Shown: piece by piece, positions 1-9,004 of the stretch
Layout: each line of letters starts with the position of its first letter
Numbering within the stretch: the first letter of the stretch is position 1
Assembly (NCBI GenBank): GCA_014654165.1
Contig: JACWDK010000010.1
Span: 1-40,931 of the forward strand
Direction: 5' to 3'
Source: Pelagibacterales bacterium SAG-MED13
Lineage (GTDB): Bacteria; Pseudomonadota; Alphaproteobacteria; Pelagibacterales; Pelagibacteraceae
DNA length: 40,931 nt
Notes under the pieces: model-generated
Databases searched by the model: none
The model's input: only the letters and a program-made list of their open reading frames with translations
What the model was told of the DNA's origin: nothing
Translations under genes and position numbers: made by a program

Positions 1-592
1 TGGTTTTAAAAATTTACATATTGTAGATTTAGATGGAGCTTTAGTTGGTGAAACAGTAAATCTAACTATTATAAAAGATATAATAAGTAAATTTGATCTT
101 AAAGTAGAGATAGGTGGTGGTATAAGAAATTTTGAAAGTATTCAAAAATATACTGATGCTGGAGTTGATAAAGTAATTTTAGGTAGTGCAGCAATTAAAG
201 ATAAAAATCTTTTAAAAGAAGCGTGTAAAAAATTTCCAAACAAAATTGCATTAGGTTTGGATGCTAAAGACGGATATTTGTTAGTATCCGGATGGACAGA
301 AGCATCTAATCAATTGACTTTAGATTACTTAAAAGAAATAAATGATTATGGTATAAGTAGAATAATTTACACTGATATAAATCGAGATGGTATGAAGCAA
401 AGCCCAAATTTTACTGAAACAATGAAAGTTGCCGAAATATCAAATTGTCCTGTGATTGTATCAGGCGGTGTATCATCAATAAGAGATATTCAAAAAGCCA
501 AAACTTTGAAAAATATCGAGGGTATAATAGTTGGTAAAGCCATCTACGACGGCGATATTAAATTAGAGGAATTGGTAAAAGAAGATGCTTAA
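1..592 (+). CDS. hisA: HisA, phosphoribosylformimino-AICAR ribotide isomerase (5' partial)
   Basis: Histidine biosynthesis isomerase, a cytosolic (beta-alpha)8 barrel that converts ProFAR to PRFAR. The reading frame is open from base 2, so the gene begins before the window. By comparison with the family about 45 N-terminal residues are missing. Visible are LHIVDLDGA, the first phosphate-binding motif VEIGGGIRN, the catalytic-region aspartate in YTDINRDGM, and the second phosphate motif VIVSGGVSS near the C-terminus. The stop overlaps hisF by 8 nt, as expected in a his operon. HisA and HisF are homologous barrels, but the order and the HisA-specific [13 protein letters not shown] segment separate them. 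Confidence 0.95.
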   Translation, partial: GFKNLHIVDLDGALVGETVNLTIIKDIISKFDLKVEIGGGIRNFESIQKYTDAGVDKVILGSAAIKDKNLLKEACKKFPNKIALGLDAKDGYLLVSGWTEASNQLTLDYLKEINDYGISRIIYTDINRDGMKQSPNFTETMKVAEISNCPVIVSGGVSSIRDIQKAKTLKNIEGIIVGKAIYDGDIKLEELVKEDA

Positions 593-1340
593 AAATAGAA
601 TAATTCCTTGTTTAGATGTTAAGAATGGTCGTGTTGTTAAGGGCATCAACTTTGTTGATCTTAAAGATGCGGGTGATCCCGTGGAACAAGCTAAAATTTA
701 TAGTGACGGCGGAGCAGATGAAATTTGTTTTTTAGATATTACGGCTTCAAATGAAAATAGAGAGACTATCTATGATGTAATAGAAAAAACTTCAAAAAAA
801 TGTTTTGTTCCTTTGACTGTAGGAGGTGGTGTAAGAAGTGTTGAGGATATAAACAAACTACTTAATTGTGGTGCTGATAAAGTTTCAATAAACACAGCAG
901 CAGTTGAAAATTCAAAAGTAGTTATTGATAGTGCAAAAAAATTTGGATCTCAATGTATTGTAGTTGCAATTGATGCAAAAAAAAATGAAGACAAATGGGA
1001 AGTGTTTACTCACGGTGGTAGAAATAATAGAGGTATTGATGCATTGGAATATGCTAAACAAATGGAAGAGAATGGTGCTGGTGAGTTATTAGTAACTTCC
1101 ATGGATAGAGATGGAACGCAGGTTGGCTATGATATTGAGTTAATGTCAAAAATTTCATTAAAAGTAAATATTCCAGTTATAGCGTCCGGAGGTGTAGGGA
1201 ATTTGGATCATTTAGTTGATGGAATAAAATTAGGTAAAGCTAGTGCAGTTTTAGCAGCATCTATTTTTCACTACGGAAAACATTCTATAAAAGATGCCAA
1301 GGAATATTTGGACTCAAAAGGAATACCTGTTAGAATTTAG
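585..1340 (+). CDS. hisF: HisF, imidazole glycerol phosphate synthase cyclase subunit
   Basis: This cyclase subunit works with the glutaminase HisH, which is not in the window. It converts PRFAR plus ammonia into imidazole glycerol phosphate and AICAR. The 251-residue length is normal. Hallmarks are the N-terminal [16 protein letters not shown] with the catalytic Asp, VGGGVRS, the second catalytic Asp in [12 protein letters not shown], and IASGGVG. The ATG overlaps the end of hisA by 8 nt, indicating translational coupling. The AICAR by-product can be used by PurH, encoded at 7469-9004. Confidence 0.97.
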   Translation: MLKNRIIPCLDVKNGRVVKGINFVDLKDAGDPVEQAKIYSDGGADEICFLDITASNENRETIYDVIEKTSKKCFVPLTVGGGVRSVEDINKLLNCGADKVSINTAAVENSKVVIDSAKKFGSQCIVVAIDAKKNEDKWEVFTHGGRNNRGIDALEYAKQMEENGAGELLVTSMDRDGTQVGYDIELMSKISLKVNIPVIASGGVGNLDHLVDGIKLGKASAVLAASIFHYGKHSIKDAKEYLDSKGIPVRI

Positions 1341-1341
1341 G

Positions 1342-1614
1342 ATGCTTAGCACATTAGAAAACTTATTTAATCTTGCAAGGGACAGAAAAAAATCTCCAAA
1401 AGAAGGCTCATATACAAACGAATTGCTCAATGACAAATCGTTAGGTAAAGCAAAAGTTTTAGAAGAAATAAACGAACTCATAGAAGCAGTAGAGAATGAT
1501 GCTAACAAAATTCATGAGGCTGCAGATGTTTTTTACCATTTAATTATGTACCTTGAGGCAAATAATATCAAAATTGAAGAAGTGATGGCTGAATTAGATA
1601 CGAGAAGAAAATGA
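1342..1614 (+). CDS. hisE: HisE, phosphoribosyl-ATP pyrophosphatase
   Basis: Hydrolyses phosphoribosyl-ATP to phosphoribosyl-AMP in step 2 of histidine synthesis. It is 90 residues, a typical single-domain HisE with no HisI fusion. The MazG-like metal site is visible in the helix EEINELIEAVEND and in HEAADVFYHLIMYL. An upstream in-frame ATG at 1294 lies inside hisF and would add 16 residues unlike any HisE. The ATG at 1342, one base after the hisF stop, is therefore the better start. The 3' end overlaps the following HIT gene as ATGA. Confidence 0.93.
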   Translation: MLSTLENLFNLARDRKKSPKEGSYTNELLNDKSLGKAKVLEEINELIEAVENDANKIHEAADVFYHLIMYLEANNIKIEEVMAELDTRRK

Positions 1615-1976
1615 GCTACGATCAAAATAATATTTTTGCAAAAATTTTAAGGGGTGAGATACCTTGTAAAAAAATTTATGAAGACGATTTTATATTATCT
1701 TTTCACGATATTTATCCACAAAAAAAAATTCATGCGCTAGTTATTCCCAAAGGCCAGTATGTTGATCTTGATGATTTTAGTGCTAACGCTTCTCCAAATG
1801 AAATGGTAGGATTATTAAAAGGAATTAATACTGTTGCAAAAAAACTTGGAATTTCAGTTGATACTGGAAAAGGATATAGAACATTATCAAATATTAGTGA
1901 ACATGGAGGCCAGGAAGTACCTCATTTGCATTTCCATTTATTTGGCGGCGAAAGAGTTGGTAAAATGGTTGAGTGA
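1611..1976 (+). CDS. HIT-family nucleotide-binding protein (HinT-like)
   Basis: Histidine triad protein of 121 residues. HinT-type members are purine nucleoside phosphoramidate hydrolases acting as cytosolic homodimers. The signature HLHFHLF lies near residues 105-111, and the N-terminal NIFAKILRGEIPCKKIYEDD is typical of the HinT branch. The ATGA overlap with hisE and the GTG start of the next gene overlapping its stop place it in the his transcript. The physiological substrate cannot be read from the sequence. Confidence 0.92.
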   Translation: MSYDQNNIFAKILRGEIPCKKIYEDDFILSFHDIYPQKKIHALVIPKGQYVDLDDFSANASPNEMVGLLKGINTVAKKLGISVDTGKGYRTLSNISEHGGQEVPHLHFHLFGGERVGKMVE

Positions 1977-2476
1977 GTAAAAAAATCGAGAGAAATTATT
2001 TAGAAATAAAATCTATAGAGGATTTAAAATACAACAATAATGCTTCAAAAGATTATTCTCTTGAAATTGTATTTCCTGCAGACTTTCAATTAAATAAATT
2101 TTTTTATAAAAATATTGGTAAGGATCACAGATGGGTTGATCGCTTAGTGTGGTCTGACGAACAATGGATTGAGTATACTTCAGATAAAAAAGTAAAAACT
2201 TATATAGTAAAAAAAAATAATGATCTCGCAGGTTATTTTGAACTCATTTTTCATGAATATCAAAATGAGGTTGAAATAGCTTATTTAGGTTTATTACCTG
2301 AATATCAAAATCAAAACTTAGGCTCTTACCTTTTGTCGTCAGCTATAAAAAAGTCTTTTTTGAAAAAAATTGAAAGAGTATGGGTTCATACATGCTCTTT
2401 AGATCACAAGAATGCTTTAAATAATTATATATCTAGGGGAATGAAGATTTTTAAAAAAGAGTCTCTTATTATTTAA
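1973..2476 (+). CDS. GNAT-family N-acetyltransferase
   Basis: A 167-residue acetyltransferase of the GCN5-related family, which transfers acetyl from acetyl-CoA to an amine. Around residues 95-120 the fold signature is visible: the beta-strand EVEIAYLGLLPEYQ followed by the CoA pyrophosphate-binding loop QNQNLGSYLL. The C-terminal part VWVHTCSLDHKNALNNY is also typical. The start is a GTG overlapping the stop of the HIT gene, so translation is probably coupled. The substrate is unknown. It ends one base before the convergent lolA gene. Confidence 0.85.
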   Translation: MSKKIERNYLEIKSIEDLKYNNNASKDYSLEIVFPADFQLNKFFYKNIGKDHRWVDRLVWSDEQWIEYTSDKKVKTYIVKKNNDLAGYFELIFHEYQNEVEIAYLGLLPEYQNQNLGSYLLSSAIKKSFLKKIERVWVHTCSLDHKNALNNYISRGMKIFKKESLII

Positions 2477-2477
2477 A

Positions 2478-3029
2478 TCAATCTTGTTTTGGTAAAGCGA
2501 ATAAATTATTCTTTAATTTTTGATTTCGAATTATTGATGATAAAAAAGTAATACTTAAGTTTTGATATATATCTACTGTTTGCCATCCAATAAGATTGTA
2601 AGTATCGTAATCAAAAAAAATATTTATTTCATAATCACTTTCAAAAAATCTATAATTAATGAATTTGTTTTCAACGACTCTTTCCTCTAATTTAATTATT
2701 CTTTTTAATATATATTCTTTATCTAAGATTAAATTAAGTGGAGTTCTTTCTAAAGGATATTGGTAGTAACTACTTAATGTTTTAATTACTATTGATCTCC
2801 CATTAGAAACTAAAGTTTTTTTATTAGTTAAGTTATACTCACAAAAAATCTTTTTTGGGTAAGATAATGTACAAATACCGCTTTGGGTTTTACCATTAAT
2901 ATTTTGTTCAAAATTAAAAATTAAATTATCTGTATCTTTTAAATTTTGTATTATTTCTTCTTTGATAGATGCAGAAGCTTCAGAAATTAATAATATCAAG
3001 AATAATGTTAAAAGAATTTTTTTCATCAA
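2478..3029 (-). CDS. lolA: LolA-like outer-membrane lipoprotein carrier
   Basis: A periplasmic chaperone that carries lipoproteins from LolCDE to the outer membrane. The 183-residue protein has a signal peptide of about 20 residues (MMKKILLTLFLILLISEASA). A LolA-like beta-rich body follows, with FNFEQNINGKTQSGICTLSYPKK, a strand pattern typical of LolA, and the late segment YNLIGWQTVD. It is somewhat shorter than the E. coli protein. The ATG overlaps the ftsK stop by 4 nt, and ftsK-lolA is a recurring proteobacterial arrangement. Confidence 0.85.
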   Translation of the reverse strand: MMKKILLTLFLILLISEASASIKEEIIQNLKDTDNLIFNFEQNINGKTQSGICTLSYPKKIFCEYNLTNKKTLVSNGRSIVIKTLSSYYQYPLERTPLNLILDKEYILKRIIKLEERVVENKFINYRFFESDYEINIFFDYDTYNLIGWQTVDIYQNLSITFLSSIIRNQKLKNNLFALPKQD

Positions 3030-5146
3030 AGAACATCACGTTTCCCAACATGATTCGCCTTGCTCACAATGCCTTCGGTTTCCATCATATCGATTATTCT
3101 TGCAGCTCGATTATATCCAATTTGTAGTTTTCTTTGCAAAAAAGATGTTGACGCTTTCCCCTCTGATTTTATTATTTCAACAGCTGTTTGATAAAGTTCA
3201 TCTTTGTCACTAAGATTTTTTGATCCCTCATTTATTTCTTTTTCATCTGCAAAGTTTAATATTTCATCTACATAATCTGGTTCTGCTTGAGATCTTAAGG
3301 AGTTATTTATTTTTTCTATTTCATTATCTGAGACAAATGGAGCATGTATTCTAACAATTTTATTTGCAGACGACATATATAGCATATCGCCCTTTCCTAG
3401 TAATTGTTCAGCACCTTGTTCACCTAAAATAGTTCTACTATCTATTTTTGAGGTTACTTGAAATGATATTCGGGTTGGAAAGTTTGCTTTTATTGTTCCT
3501 GTAATTATATCAACACTTGGTCTTTGAGTGGCCATAATAATATGTATTCCTGCTGCTCTAGCCATTTGTGATAGTTTTTGAATATAATTTTCAATCTCTT
3601 TTCCCGCTACAAGCATTAAGTCTGACATTTCATCTACCACAACTACTATGTATGGCATTGGAAGCTTGTGTTTTAGATTGTATCCGTCAATATTTCTAAC
3701 ACCCTCTTTTGTCATTAATCTGTATCTATTTTCCATTTCCTTAACAACCCAACCTAAAACTGAAGCCGCCTTTTTTGCCTCTGTAATCACAGGACAGAGT
3801 AAATGAGGAACTCCTTCGTAGGTAGACAACTCTAACATTTTAGGATCAATTAAAATGAATTTACATTTTTCAGGAGTATGTTTGAATAGAAGTGAAAGTA
3901 TGATTGTATTGATACAAACTGATTTACCTGATCCAGTTGTTCCTGCTATTAACAAGTGAGGCATCGAAGTTAAATCTCCTATAATGGGGTTTCCAGAAAT
4001 ATTTTTACCTAAAGCTATTGGCAATTTGATCTCTTTTTTTTTAAAATCAGAACTGCTTAGTATTTCACTTAAATAAACATTTTCTCTAGAAGAATTAGGA
4101 AGTTCAATACCCACGGTGTTGCTTCCAGGTATGGTGGATATTCTTGCAGACTCTGAACTAGTATTCCTAGCTATGTCATCTGAAAGGTTTATTATTTTTG
4201 AAACTTTTACACCTGCTGCCGGTTCAAATTCATTTAAAGTAACTACTGGTCCATGACTTACTTTTTTAATATTACCATTAACACCAAAATCCAATAAGAT
4301 TTTTTCTAGAAAATCAGGGTCATGAGTTAAATTTTTATTGGAATTTTCTCTTTCTTTTCTAGATGGCAATTTAAGTAATTCTAAACTTGGTAATTTAAAT
4401 TTAATTTTTTCAGATCTTTTGATTTCCTCAGCTTTAATGAAGGGCAAATCTTCTTGTATTAAATTTTTAATTTCGTCCTGTGGAATATATTCGTCAATTA
4501 TTTCACTTTTATCAGTATAATTTTTTTCTTCTTTAGAAAATATCTTATAAACCCTTTTTAGGAAATTCAAAAATTTTTTTATTTTAAAATTAATACTCAG
4601 TAAAAAAAGAATAATTATTAAAATTATAGAAATATAGTATCCAATAATTTCATTAATCATTATTAAGTTTTTTAGATAAGTTTCGCTTAGATAGCTGCCT
4701 ACAAACCCTCCATTTCCATTAATATAAAATGCAAATGTTTCATTATAAAAAAAATTAAAAAAAAGTGATCCAATAATAGAGTATAAAATTATATAGAAAG
4801 TATTTTTTATAATTAGCAACAAATCTTTAGATGTGAATATATTAATTCCCGTAATACTGAATGTGATTGGAATAAAGTAAGCAATTAGTCCAATTGATTG
4901 GAAAAAAAGATCTGAGATATAGCTACCCTGAAATCCTAATAAATTTTTAATTGGTGTATTATCTGGAAAAATAAAATTAGGATCTTCTGGTGAATATGAG
5001 ATTAAAGAAATCATAAGAAGAATTCCAATTAACAAGATTATTATTCCAAATATTTCAGTTACTCTTTTTAATGCAAAAATTAAGGCAATATTGGTAATTT
5101 TTTTAATATTCATAATAGCTGAATCAAATATACCACTTTGTATCAT
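3026..5146 (-). CDS. ftsK: FtsK/SpoIIIE-type DNA translocase
   Basis: Septal ATP-driven DNA pump that clears the chromosome from the division site and supports XerCD dimer resolution. The N-terminal ~200 residues hold about four hydrophobic membrane segments. A short linker follows, then the RecA-like motor with Walker A GTTGSGKS (about residue 400) and Walker B VVVVDEMSDLM. The C-terminal gamma winged helix includes YNRAARIIDMMETEGIV. At 706 residues it lacks the long linker of E. coli FtsK, as in many compact alphaproteobacteria. A second in-frame ATG at 5113 (MNIKKI) is an equally plausible start. It is divergent from the UbiH-type gene. Confidence 0.95.
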   Translation of the reverse strand: MIQSGIFDSAIMNIKKITNIALIFALKRVTEIFGIIILLIGILLMISLISYSPEDPNFIFPDNTPIKNLLGFQGSYISDLFFQSIGLIAYFIPITFSITGINIFTSKDLLLIIKNTFYIILYSIIGSLFFNFFYNETFAFYINGNGGFVGSYLSETYLKNLIMINEIIGYYISIILIIILFLLSINFKIKKFLNFLKRVYKIFSKEEKNYTDKSEIIDEYIPQDEIKNLIQEDLPFIKAEEIKRSEKIKFKLPSLELLKLPSRKERENSNKNLTHDPDFLEKILLDFGVNGNIKKVSHGPVVTLNEFEPAAGVKVSKIINLSDDIARNTSSESARISTIPGSNTVGIELPNSSRENVYLSEILSSSDFKKKEIKLPIALGKNISGNPIIGDLTSMPHLLIAGTTGSGKSVCINTIILSLLFKHTPEKCKFILIDPKMLELSTYEGVPHLLCPVITEAKKAASVLGWVVKEMENRYRLMTKEGVRNIDGYNLKHKLPMPYIVVVVDEMSDLMLVAGKEIENYIQKLSQMARAAGIHIIMATQRPSVDIITGTIKANFPTRISFQVTSKIDSRTILGEQGAEQLLGKGDMLYMSSANKIVRIHAPFVSDNEIEKINNSLRSQAEPDYVDEILNFADEKEINEGSKNLSDKDELYQTAVEIIKSEGKASTSFLQRKLQIGYNRAARIIDMMETEGIVSKANHVGKRDVL

Positions 5147-5176
5147 CTAATTTTTATTGTTAAAATTAAATTAATT

Positions 5177-6259
5177 ATGAAAGTTTGTATTATTGGTGAT
5201 GGATTAACAAGCTTGGCATTAGCTAAGGCCCTGATAAATAAAGATATAATTGTTGATGTTATTCGCTCAAAAAAACTAAAAAAAATTAACAAAACAAGCA
5301 CATTAGGTATTTCAAAATCAAATTTTCAATTTTTTAATAAAAATATAATAAATATTAATAAAATTACCTGGAATATTAAAAAGATCAAAATATATACAGA
5401 GAACCTTAAAGGGAAAGAGGTTATTCAATTTAGTGAATCAAACGACCAACTTTTTTCTATTTTAAAAAACAAAAATTTATTAGAGCAATTAGATTACGAA
5501 TTAAAAAGAAATAAGTATTTTAATTATAAAAAAAAAAACTCTTATAATGGTATTATTAAATTGAAATATGATTTAATAATAAATTGTGATTTCAATCATG
5601 AGATTACCAAAAAATTTTTTTCAAAAAAAATTGTGAAAAATTATAAAAGTATTGCTTTTACTACGGTTATTAAACATAAGAAATTATCACCCAATAATAC
5701 AGCTATACAAATTTTTACTAGAAAAGGTCCTTTAGCATTTTTACCGATTTCGGAAGTAAAAACATCGATTGTTTACTCTATTAAAAACGCAGAGCATCTA
5801 AAAGAATTAGATATTCTTAATTTGATTAACAAATTTAATTCAAAATATGAAATCGAAAAAATTGATAAAATTTCTAAATTTAATTTAAATTCTATTAGTT
5901 TAAGAAAATATTATGAAAACAATATTTTAGCTTTTGGGGATTTATTACATAAAATTCACCCTTTAGCTGGTCAAGGCTTTAATATGTCAATTCGAGATAT
6001 AAAAGATTTATTAAAAATCATCCAAGAGAAAATAGAGCTTGGTCTTCCTCTAGACTCTAATGTATGTGATGAATTTCAAGATAAAACAAAAAGTAAAAAT
6101 TATTTTTTTTCAAATGGAATCGACTTAGTATATGAATTTTTTAATTTAGAGAGTAGAGTTCAAAATAGATATTTAAGCTCAATGTTGAAATTTATAGGAA
6201 AGAACAAAACAATAAAAAAATATTTCAAAAAATTTGCTGATGTAGGTTTACAAGTTTAA
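5177..6259 (+). CDS. UbiH/UbiF-type FAD-dependent monooxygenase
   Basis: Probable aromatic-ring hydroxylase of ubiquinone biosynthesis, at the inner membrane. The N-terminal dinucleotide-binding motif is CIIGDGLTSLALAKAL. The second FAD motif near residue 255 reads GDLLHKIHPLAGQGFNMSIRD, matching the UbiH/COQ6 signature. I start it at the ATG at 5177, directly before the Rossmann strand. The upstream ATG at 5138 adds 13 residues that overlap the divergent ftsK. The 360-residue length is slightly short for the family. Which ring position it hydroxylates cannot be told from sequence. It abuts the convergent LON gene with no spacer. Confidence 0.82.
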   Translation: MKVCIIGDGLTSLALAKALINKDIIVDVIRSKKLKKINKTSTLGISKSNFQFFNKNIININKITWNIKKIKIYTENLKGKEVIQFSESNDQLFSILKNKNLLEQLDYELKRNKYFNYKKKNSYNGIIKLKYDLIINCDFNHEITKKFFSKKIVKNYKSIAFTTVIKHKKLSPNNTAIQIFTRKGPLAFLPISEVKTSIVYSIKNAEHLKELDILNLINKFNSKYEIEKIDKISKFNLNSISLRKYYENNILAFGDLLHKIHPLAGQGFNMSIRDIKDLLKIIQEKIELGLPLDSNVCDEFQDKTKSKNYFFSNGIDLVYEFFNLESRVQNRYLSSMLKFIGKNKTIKKYFKKFADVGLQV

Positions 6260-6907
6260 TTATTGAATAGTATTGTTATCAAATTGATCATAAGTATATG
6301 TTGTTAAAATCTCAGCTATTTTAATTTTTCTTGTATCCAAATTTTTCGCTTCTAACAAAACTTGTTTTTCTTCTAGTGTAAAAGGAGATGCCATTGCTAA
6401 TGCGTTAATAGTTTCGTCTAAACTTTGCTTTTCTAAAGCGCTCCAATTAATTATAAATCCTTTTTTTTCAAATAATGTTTTAAGGTCTTTGAAAATAAGT
6501 TCTAAGTCTGAAAATTTTAAGTCCTCTTTTTCATTTTTCAAATCATGAAAATAATTTTCATAATTAACCTCACACTCTCTATAAGATTTAACTTGACTGA
6601 ATTCTTTTATGACTTGAAATCTTATTAATCCTTTTAGATCCAAAAGATATCTACCATCATCTGTTTCTTTAAAGCTCGTAATTTTTCCAAGGCAACCAAT
6701 ATTGTGGAGAACAGGGTTATTTTCATTATTAATTTCATTGCTTTTTGGTTGTATCATCCCGATTAGTTTATTGGTTTTTATACTTTCGTTAACCATTTCA
6801 ATATATCTAGGCTCAAATATATTAAGAGGAACAGTAGTTTTGGGAAAAATTATAAAATTACTAAGTGGGAAAATAGCAATTTTTTTTGGTAAATCATCTT
6901 TTTTCAT
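6260..6907 (-). CDS. LON peptidase substrate-binding-domain protein
   Basis: A stand-alone homologue of the Lon protease N-terminal domain, 215 residues, without ATPase or protease domains. Typical motifs are IAIFPLSNFIIFPKTTVPLNIFEPRYIEM and GCLGKITSFKETDDGRYLLDLKG. The frame could be extended to 7018, but those 37 extra residues do not resemble the family. The ATG at 6907 also sits about 16 nt downstream of a candidate minus-strand promoter. The biochemical role of stand-alone LON-domain proteins is poorly known; substrate recognition for proteolysis is an inference. Confidence 0.88.
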   Translation of the reverse strand: MKKDDLPKKIAIFPLSNFIIFPKTTVPLNIFEPRYIEMVNESIKTNKLIGMIQPKSNEINNENNPVLHNIGCLGKITSFKETDDGRYLLDLKGLIRFQVIKEFSQVKSYRECEVNYENYFHDLKNEKEDLKFSDLELIFKDLKTLFEKKGFIINWSALEKQSLDETINALAMASPFTLEEKQVLLEAKNLDTRKIKIAEILTTYTYDQFDNNTIQ

Positions 6908-6929
6908 AATTCTTAGATATAACATATAT

Positions 6930-6935
6930 ATTATA
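6930..6935 (-). promoter_or_regulatory. Candidate -10 box for the LON-domain gene
   Basis: Read on the minus strand this is a perfect TATAAT. Transcription would begin near 6923, about 16 nt before the ATG at 6907. I see no convincing -35 hexamer at the right distance. The call rests on the -10 alone and on its agreement with the shorter start. Confidence 0.3.
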
Positions 6936-7006
6936 ACTTGCACTGTGACACTTCTTGAATAACTATAGATACAGTTCACATGAAATTTTGTTAATTTTCC
7001 TATTAC

Positions 7007-7035
7007 TTGCATTTCCAAAAACCGCCAACTATAAT
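7007..7035 (+). promoter_or_regulatory. Sigma70-type promoter of tRNA-Gly
   Basis: TTGCAT (7007-7012) and a perfect TATAAT (7030-7035) are separated by exactly 17 nt. The predicted transcription start, around 7042, lies 5-6 nt before the mature tRNA 5' end at 7048. Since only 11 nt separate the tRNA from the next ORF and no terminator is visible, this promoter probably also serves the pterin dehydratase gene. Confidence 0.75.
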
Positions 7036-7047
7036 GTTTTTAAATAA

Positions 7048-7122
7048 GCGGGCATAGCTCAGTGGTAGAGCGTCTCGTTGCCAACGAGAAGGTCGAGGGT
7101 TCGACCCCCTTTGCCCGCTCCA
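7048..7122 (+). tRNA. tRNA-Gly (anticodon GCC), CCA encoded
   Basis: A complete cloverleaf can be folded by eye. The acceptor arms are GCGGGCA (7048-7054) and TGCCCGC (7112-7118), a perfect 7 bp. The D arm contains AGTGGTAGA. The anticodon stem TCTCG/CGAGA encloses the loop TTGCCAA, giving anticodon GCC at 7080-7082. The T arm contains GGTTCGACCC. The discriminator base is T7119, and a CCA end is encoded at 7120-7122. GCC reads GGC/GGT glycine codons. Confidence 0.97.
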
Positions 7123-7133
7123 ATTGATAAACT

Positions 7134-7472
7134 ATGAATGACTTACTAAATAAAAAATGTTTGCCTTGTGAGGGAGGTGTTCAACCTTTTGATATTTCAG
7201 AAATACACAAATATCAAAAAAAAGTTGATGGGTGGGATGTCGTGAAAAATAAAAGTAAAATTTTCACACTTGAAAAGAATTTTAAATTTAAAAATTTTTT
7301 AGATAGTCAAAACTTTATTAATAAAGTTGGAGAAATTTCTGAGGAAGAAGGTCATCATCCCGATATTTCATTTGGTTGGGGATATGCAAAAGTTACTATA
7401 TCCACTCATGCGATTGAAGGTTTATCTGAAAATGATTTTATTTTGGCAGCAAAAATTGATCAGATAATTTAA
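7134..7472 (+). CDS. phhB: Pterin-4a-carbinolamine dehydratase (PhhB/DCoH family)
   Basis: Small cytosolic enzyme of 112 residues that dehydrates 4a-hydroxytetrahydrobiopterin, recycling the cofactor of pterin-dependent hydroxylases. The active-site signature EEEGHHPDISFGWG lies near residues 70-83, and VTISTHAIEGLSENDF is the usual C-terminal strand-helix. No pterin-dependent phenylalanine hydroxylase is in the window. The ATG lies 11 nt after the tRNA-Gly CCA end, so it is probably co-transcribed with the tRNA. Its stop codon interlocks with that of the convergent purH. Confidence 0.92.
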   Translation: MNDLLNKKCLPCEGGVQPFDISEIHKYQKKVDGWDVVKNKSKIFTLEKNFKFKNFLDSQNFINKVGEISEEEGHHPDISFGWGYAKVTISTHAIEGLSENDFILAAKIDQII

Positions 7473-9004
7473 TGTTTAAAGTGCCTGGTTCTAGAGAAAA
7501 CTAAAATGGTATTTGTATCATTTGCAAAATTAATGACTTCCTTATCTCTGATTGATCCTGCAGGCTGAATAACCGCACTAACACCTGATTGTACTAATTT
7601 TTCTATACCATCCACAAAAGGAAAGAAAGCATCGGATGCAGCTACTATTTCCTTCTTATGATGAAAAAATTTATTCATTTTATTAATAGCAATTTCGCAA
7701 CTATCGAGTCTACTAGGTTGTCCTGAACCTATGCCAATAGTTGATTTATCCGCAGCTAATACGATTGCATTAGATTTCACGTAGCGACAAATGTTAAAAG
7801 CAAAAATTAAATTATTTAATTGTGAAATATTGGGTTTTTTTTTTGACACAACAAAAAAATTCTTTTTTGAAAATATTTGACTATCTTCGGATTGCACCAT
7901 CAAAGAATTGTGTAAAGAATTAAATCTTAAATTTCTATTTAATAAAAAATTTGAAGCGTCTATCAATCTTAAATTTTTTTTTGATTTTAATATTTTAAGA
8001 GCATTTTCTTCAAATCCATTTGCAATTACAACTTCAAAAAAAATCTTATTTAATTTTGTAGCTATATTTTTAGTAATTTTATAATTACAAGAAACAATAC
8101 CACCAAAAGCACTTATTGGATCACAACCCAATGCAGAGTTAAAACTTTGTGTCTTATCTTTAAGTATTGATACACCACATGGATTTGCATGTTTAACAAT
8201 GACAGTACCAGTATTTTTCGGAAGCGATTTTGAAATAGTTAATGCAGAAAGTATATCATTATAATTGTTATAGCTTAAAGACTTGCCGTGAATTTTATTA
8301 ATACCTGTTCCCTCATCTAACGAGTATATAGCACTTTCTTGATGAGGATTCTCACCATATCTTAATTTTTCTATTAAATCGCCATGAATAATTTTTCTTT
8401 CAGGAAAATTTACACCCGATATTTTATTTAAATAATTAGATATTAAAGAGTCGTAATAAGCAGTATTAGTGAAAGCCAATCTAGACATCTTTTTTCTGAA
8501 AATTAGAGAAGTAGCTCCTTTATTCACAGTTAATTCATTAATTAACTCATGATATTGATAAGAGGATGTGATTACGGTAACATCATTATAGTTTTTTGCT
8601 GCAGCTCTAACCATAGCTGGGCCACCTATATCAATATTTTCAACTATCTTATTATGATTTTTTGTTTGTTTTAATATTTTTTCAAAAGGATAAAAGTTCA
8701 CAATAACTAAATCAATATTCTCAAAATTATTGTCTTTTAAATTTTTTATATGAGATTTATTATTTCTTTTATTAAGAATACCAGCATGTATTTTTGGATG
8801 TAAAGTTTTCACTCTTCCGTCAAGAATTTCTTTAAAACCTGTAAAATCTGAGACTTCTAAACATTTATAACCTAATTTTTTAATTGCCTTAAATGTTCCA
8901 CCAGAACTAATTAATTTAGTGTCATTTTTCTCTAAAATTTTTAAAAGATTCTTGATATTCGATTTATCAGAGAGAGATATTAATGCTGATTTAATTTTTT
9001 TCAT
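7469..9004 (-). CDS. purH: PurH, bifunctional AICAR transformylase / IMP cyclohydrolase
   Basis: Catalyses the last two steps of de novo purine synthesis, from AICAR to IMP. The N-terminal ~190 residues form the MGS-like IMP cyclohydrolase domain (SALISLSDKSNI, DGRVKTLHPKIHAG). The rest is the transformylase, with LRYGENPHQ, the catalytic KHANPCG, DPISAFGG and the C-terminal AVIQPAGSIRDKEVI. The 511-residue length is normal. The ATG shares one base with the stop of the upstream heparinase-family gene (TAATG). AICAR from HisF can feed in here. Confidence 0.97.
   Translation of the reverse strand: MKKIKSALISLSDKSNIKNLLKILEKNDTKLISSGGTFKAIKKLGYKCLEVSDFTGFKEILDGRVKTLHPKIHAGILNKRNNKSHIKNLKDNNFENIDLVIVNFYPFEKILKQTKNHNKIVENIDIGGPAMVRAAAKNYNDVTVITSSYQYHELINELTVNKGATSLIFRKKMSRLAFTNTAYYDSLISNYLNKISGVNFPERKIIHGDLIEKLRYGENPHQESAIYSLDEGTGINKIHGKSLSYNNYNDILSALTISKSLPKNTGTVIVKHANPCGVSILKDKTQSFNSALGCDPISAFGGIVSCNYKITKNIATKLNKIFFEVVIANGFEENALKILKSKKNLRLIDASNFLLNRNLRFNSLHNSLMVQSEDSQIFSKKNFFVVSKKKPNISQLNNLIFAFNICRYVKSNAIVLAADKSTIGIGSGQPSRLDSCEIAINKMNKFFHHKKEIVAASDAFFPFVDGIEKLVQSGVSAVIQPAGSIRDKEVINFANDTNTILVFSRTRHFKH

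Noticed and set aside
1294..1341. Longer hisE start at the upstream ATG
   Set aside because: The extension lies inside hisF and encodes residues unlike HisE; the ATG at 1342 gives the normal family length.
2962..3213. Plus-strand open frame across the lolA-ftsK junction
   Set aside because: It is antisense to two clear genes and its protein shows no recognisable features.
6908..7018. 37-residue N-terminal extension of the LON-domain protein
   Set aside because: The extension does not resemble the family, and a TATAAT on the minus strand lies within it, just upstream of the ATG at 6907.
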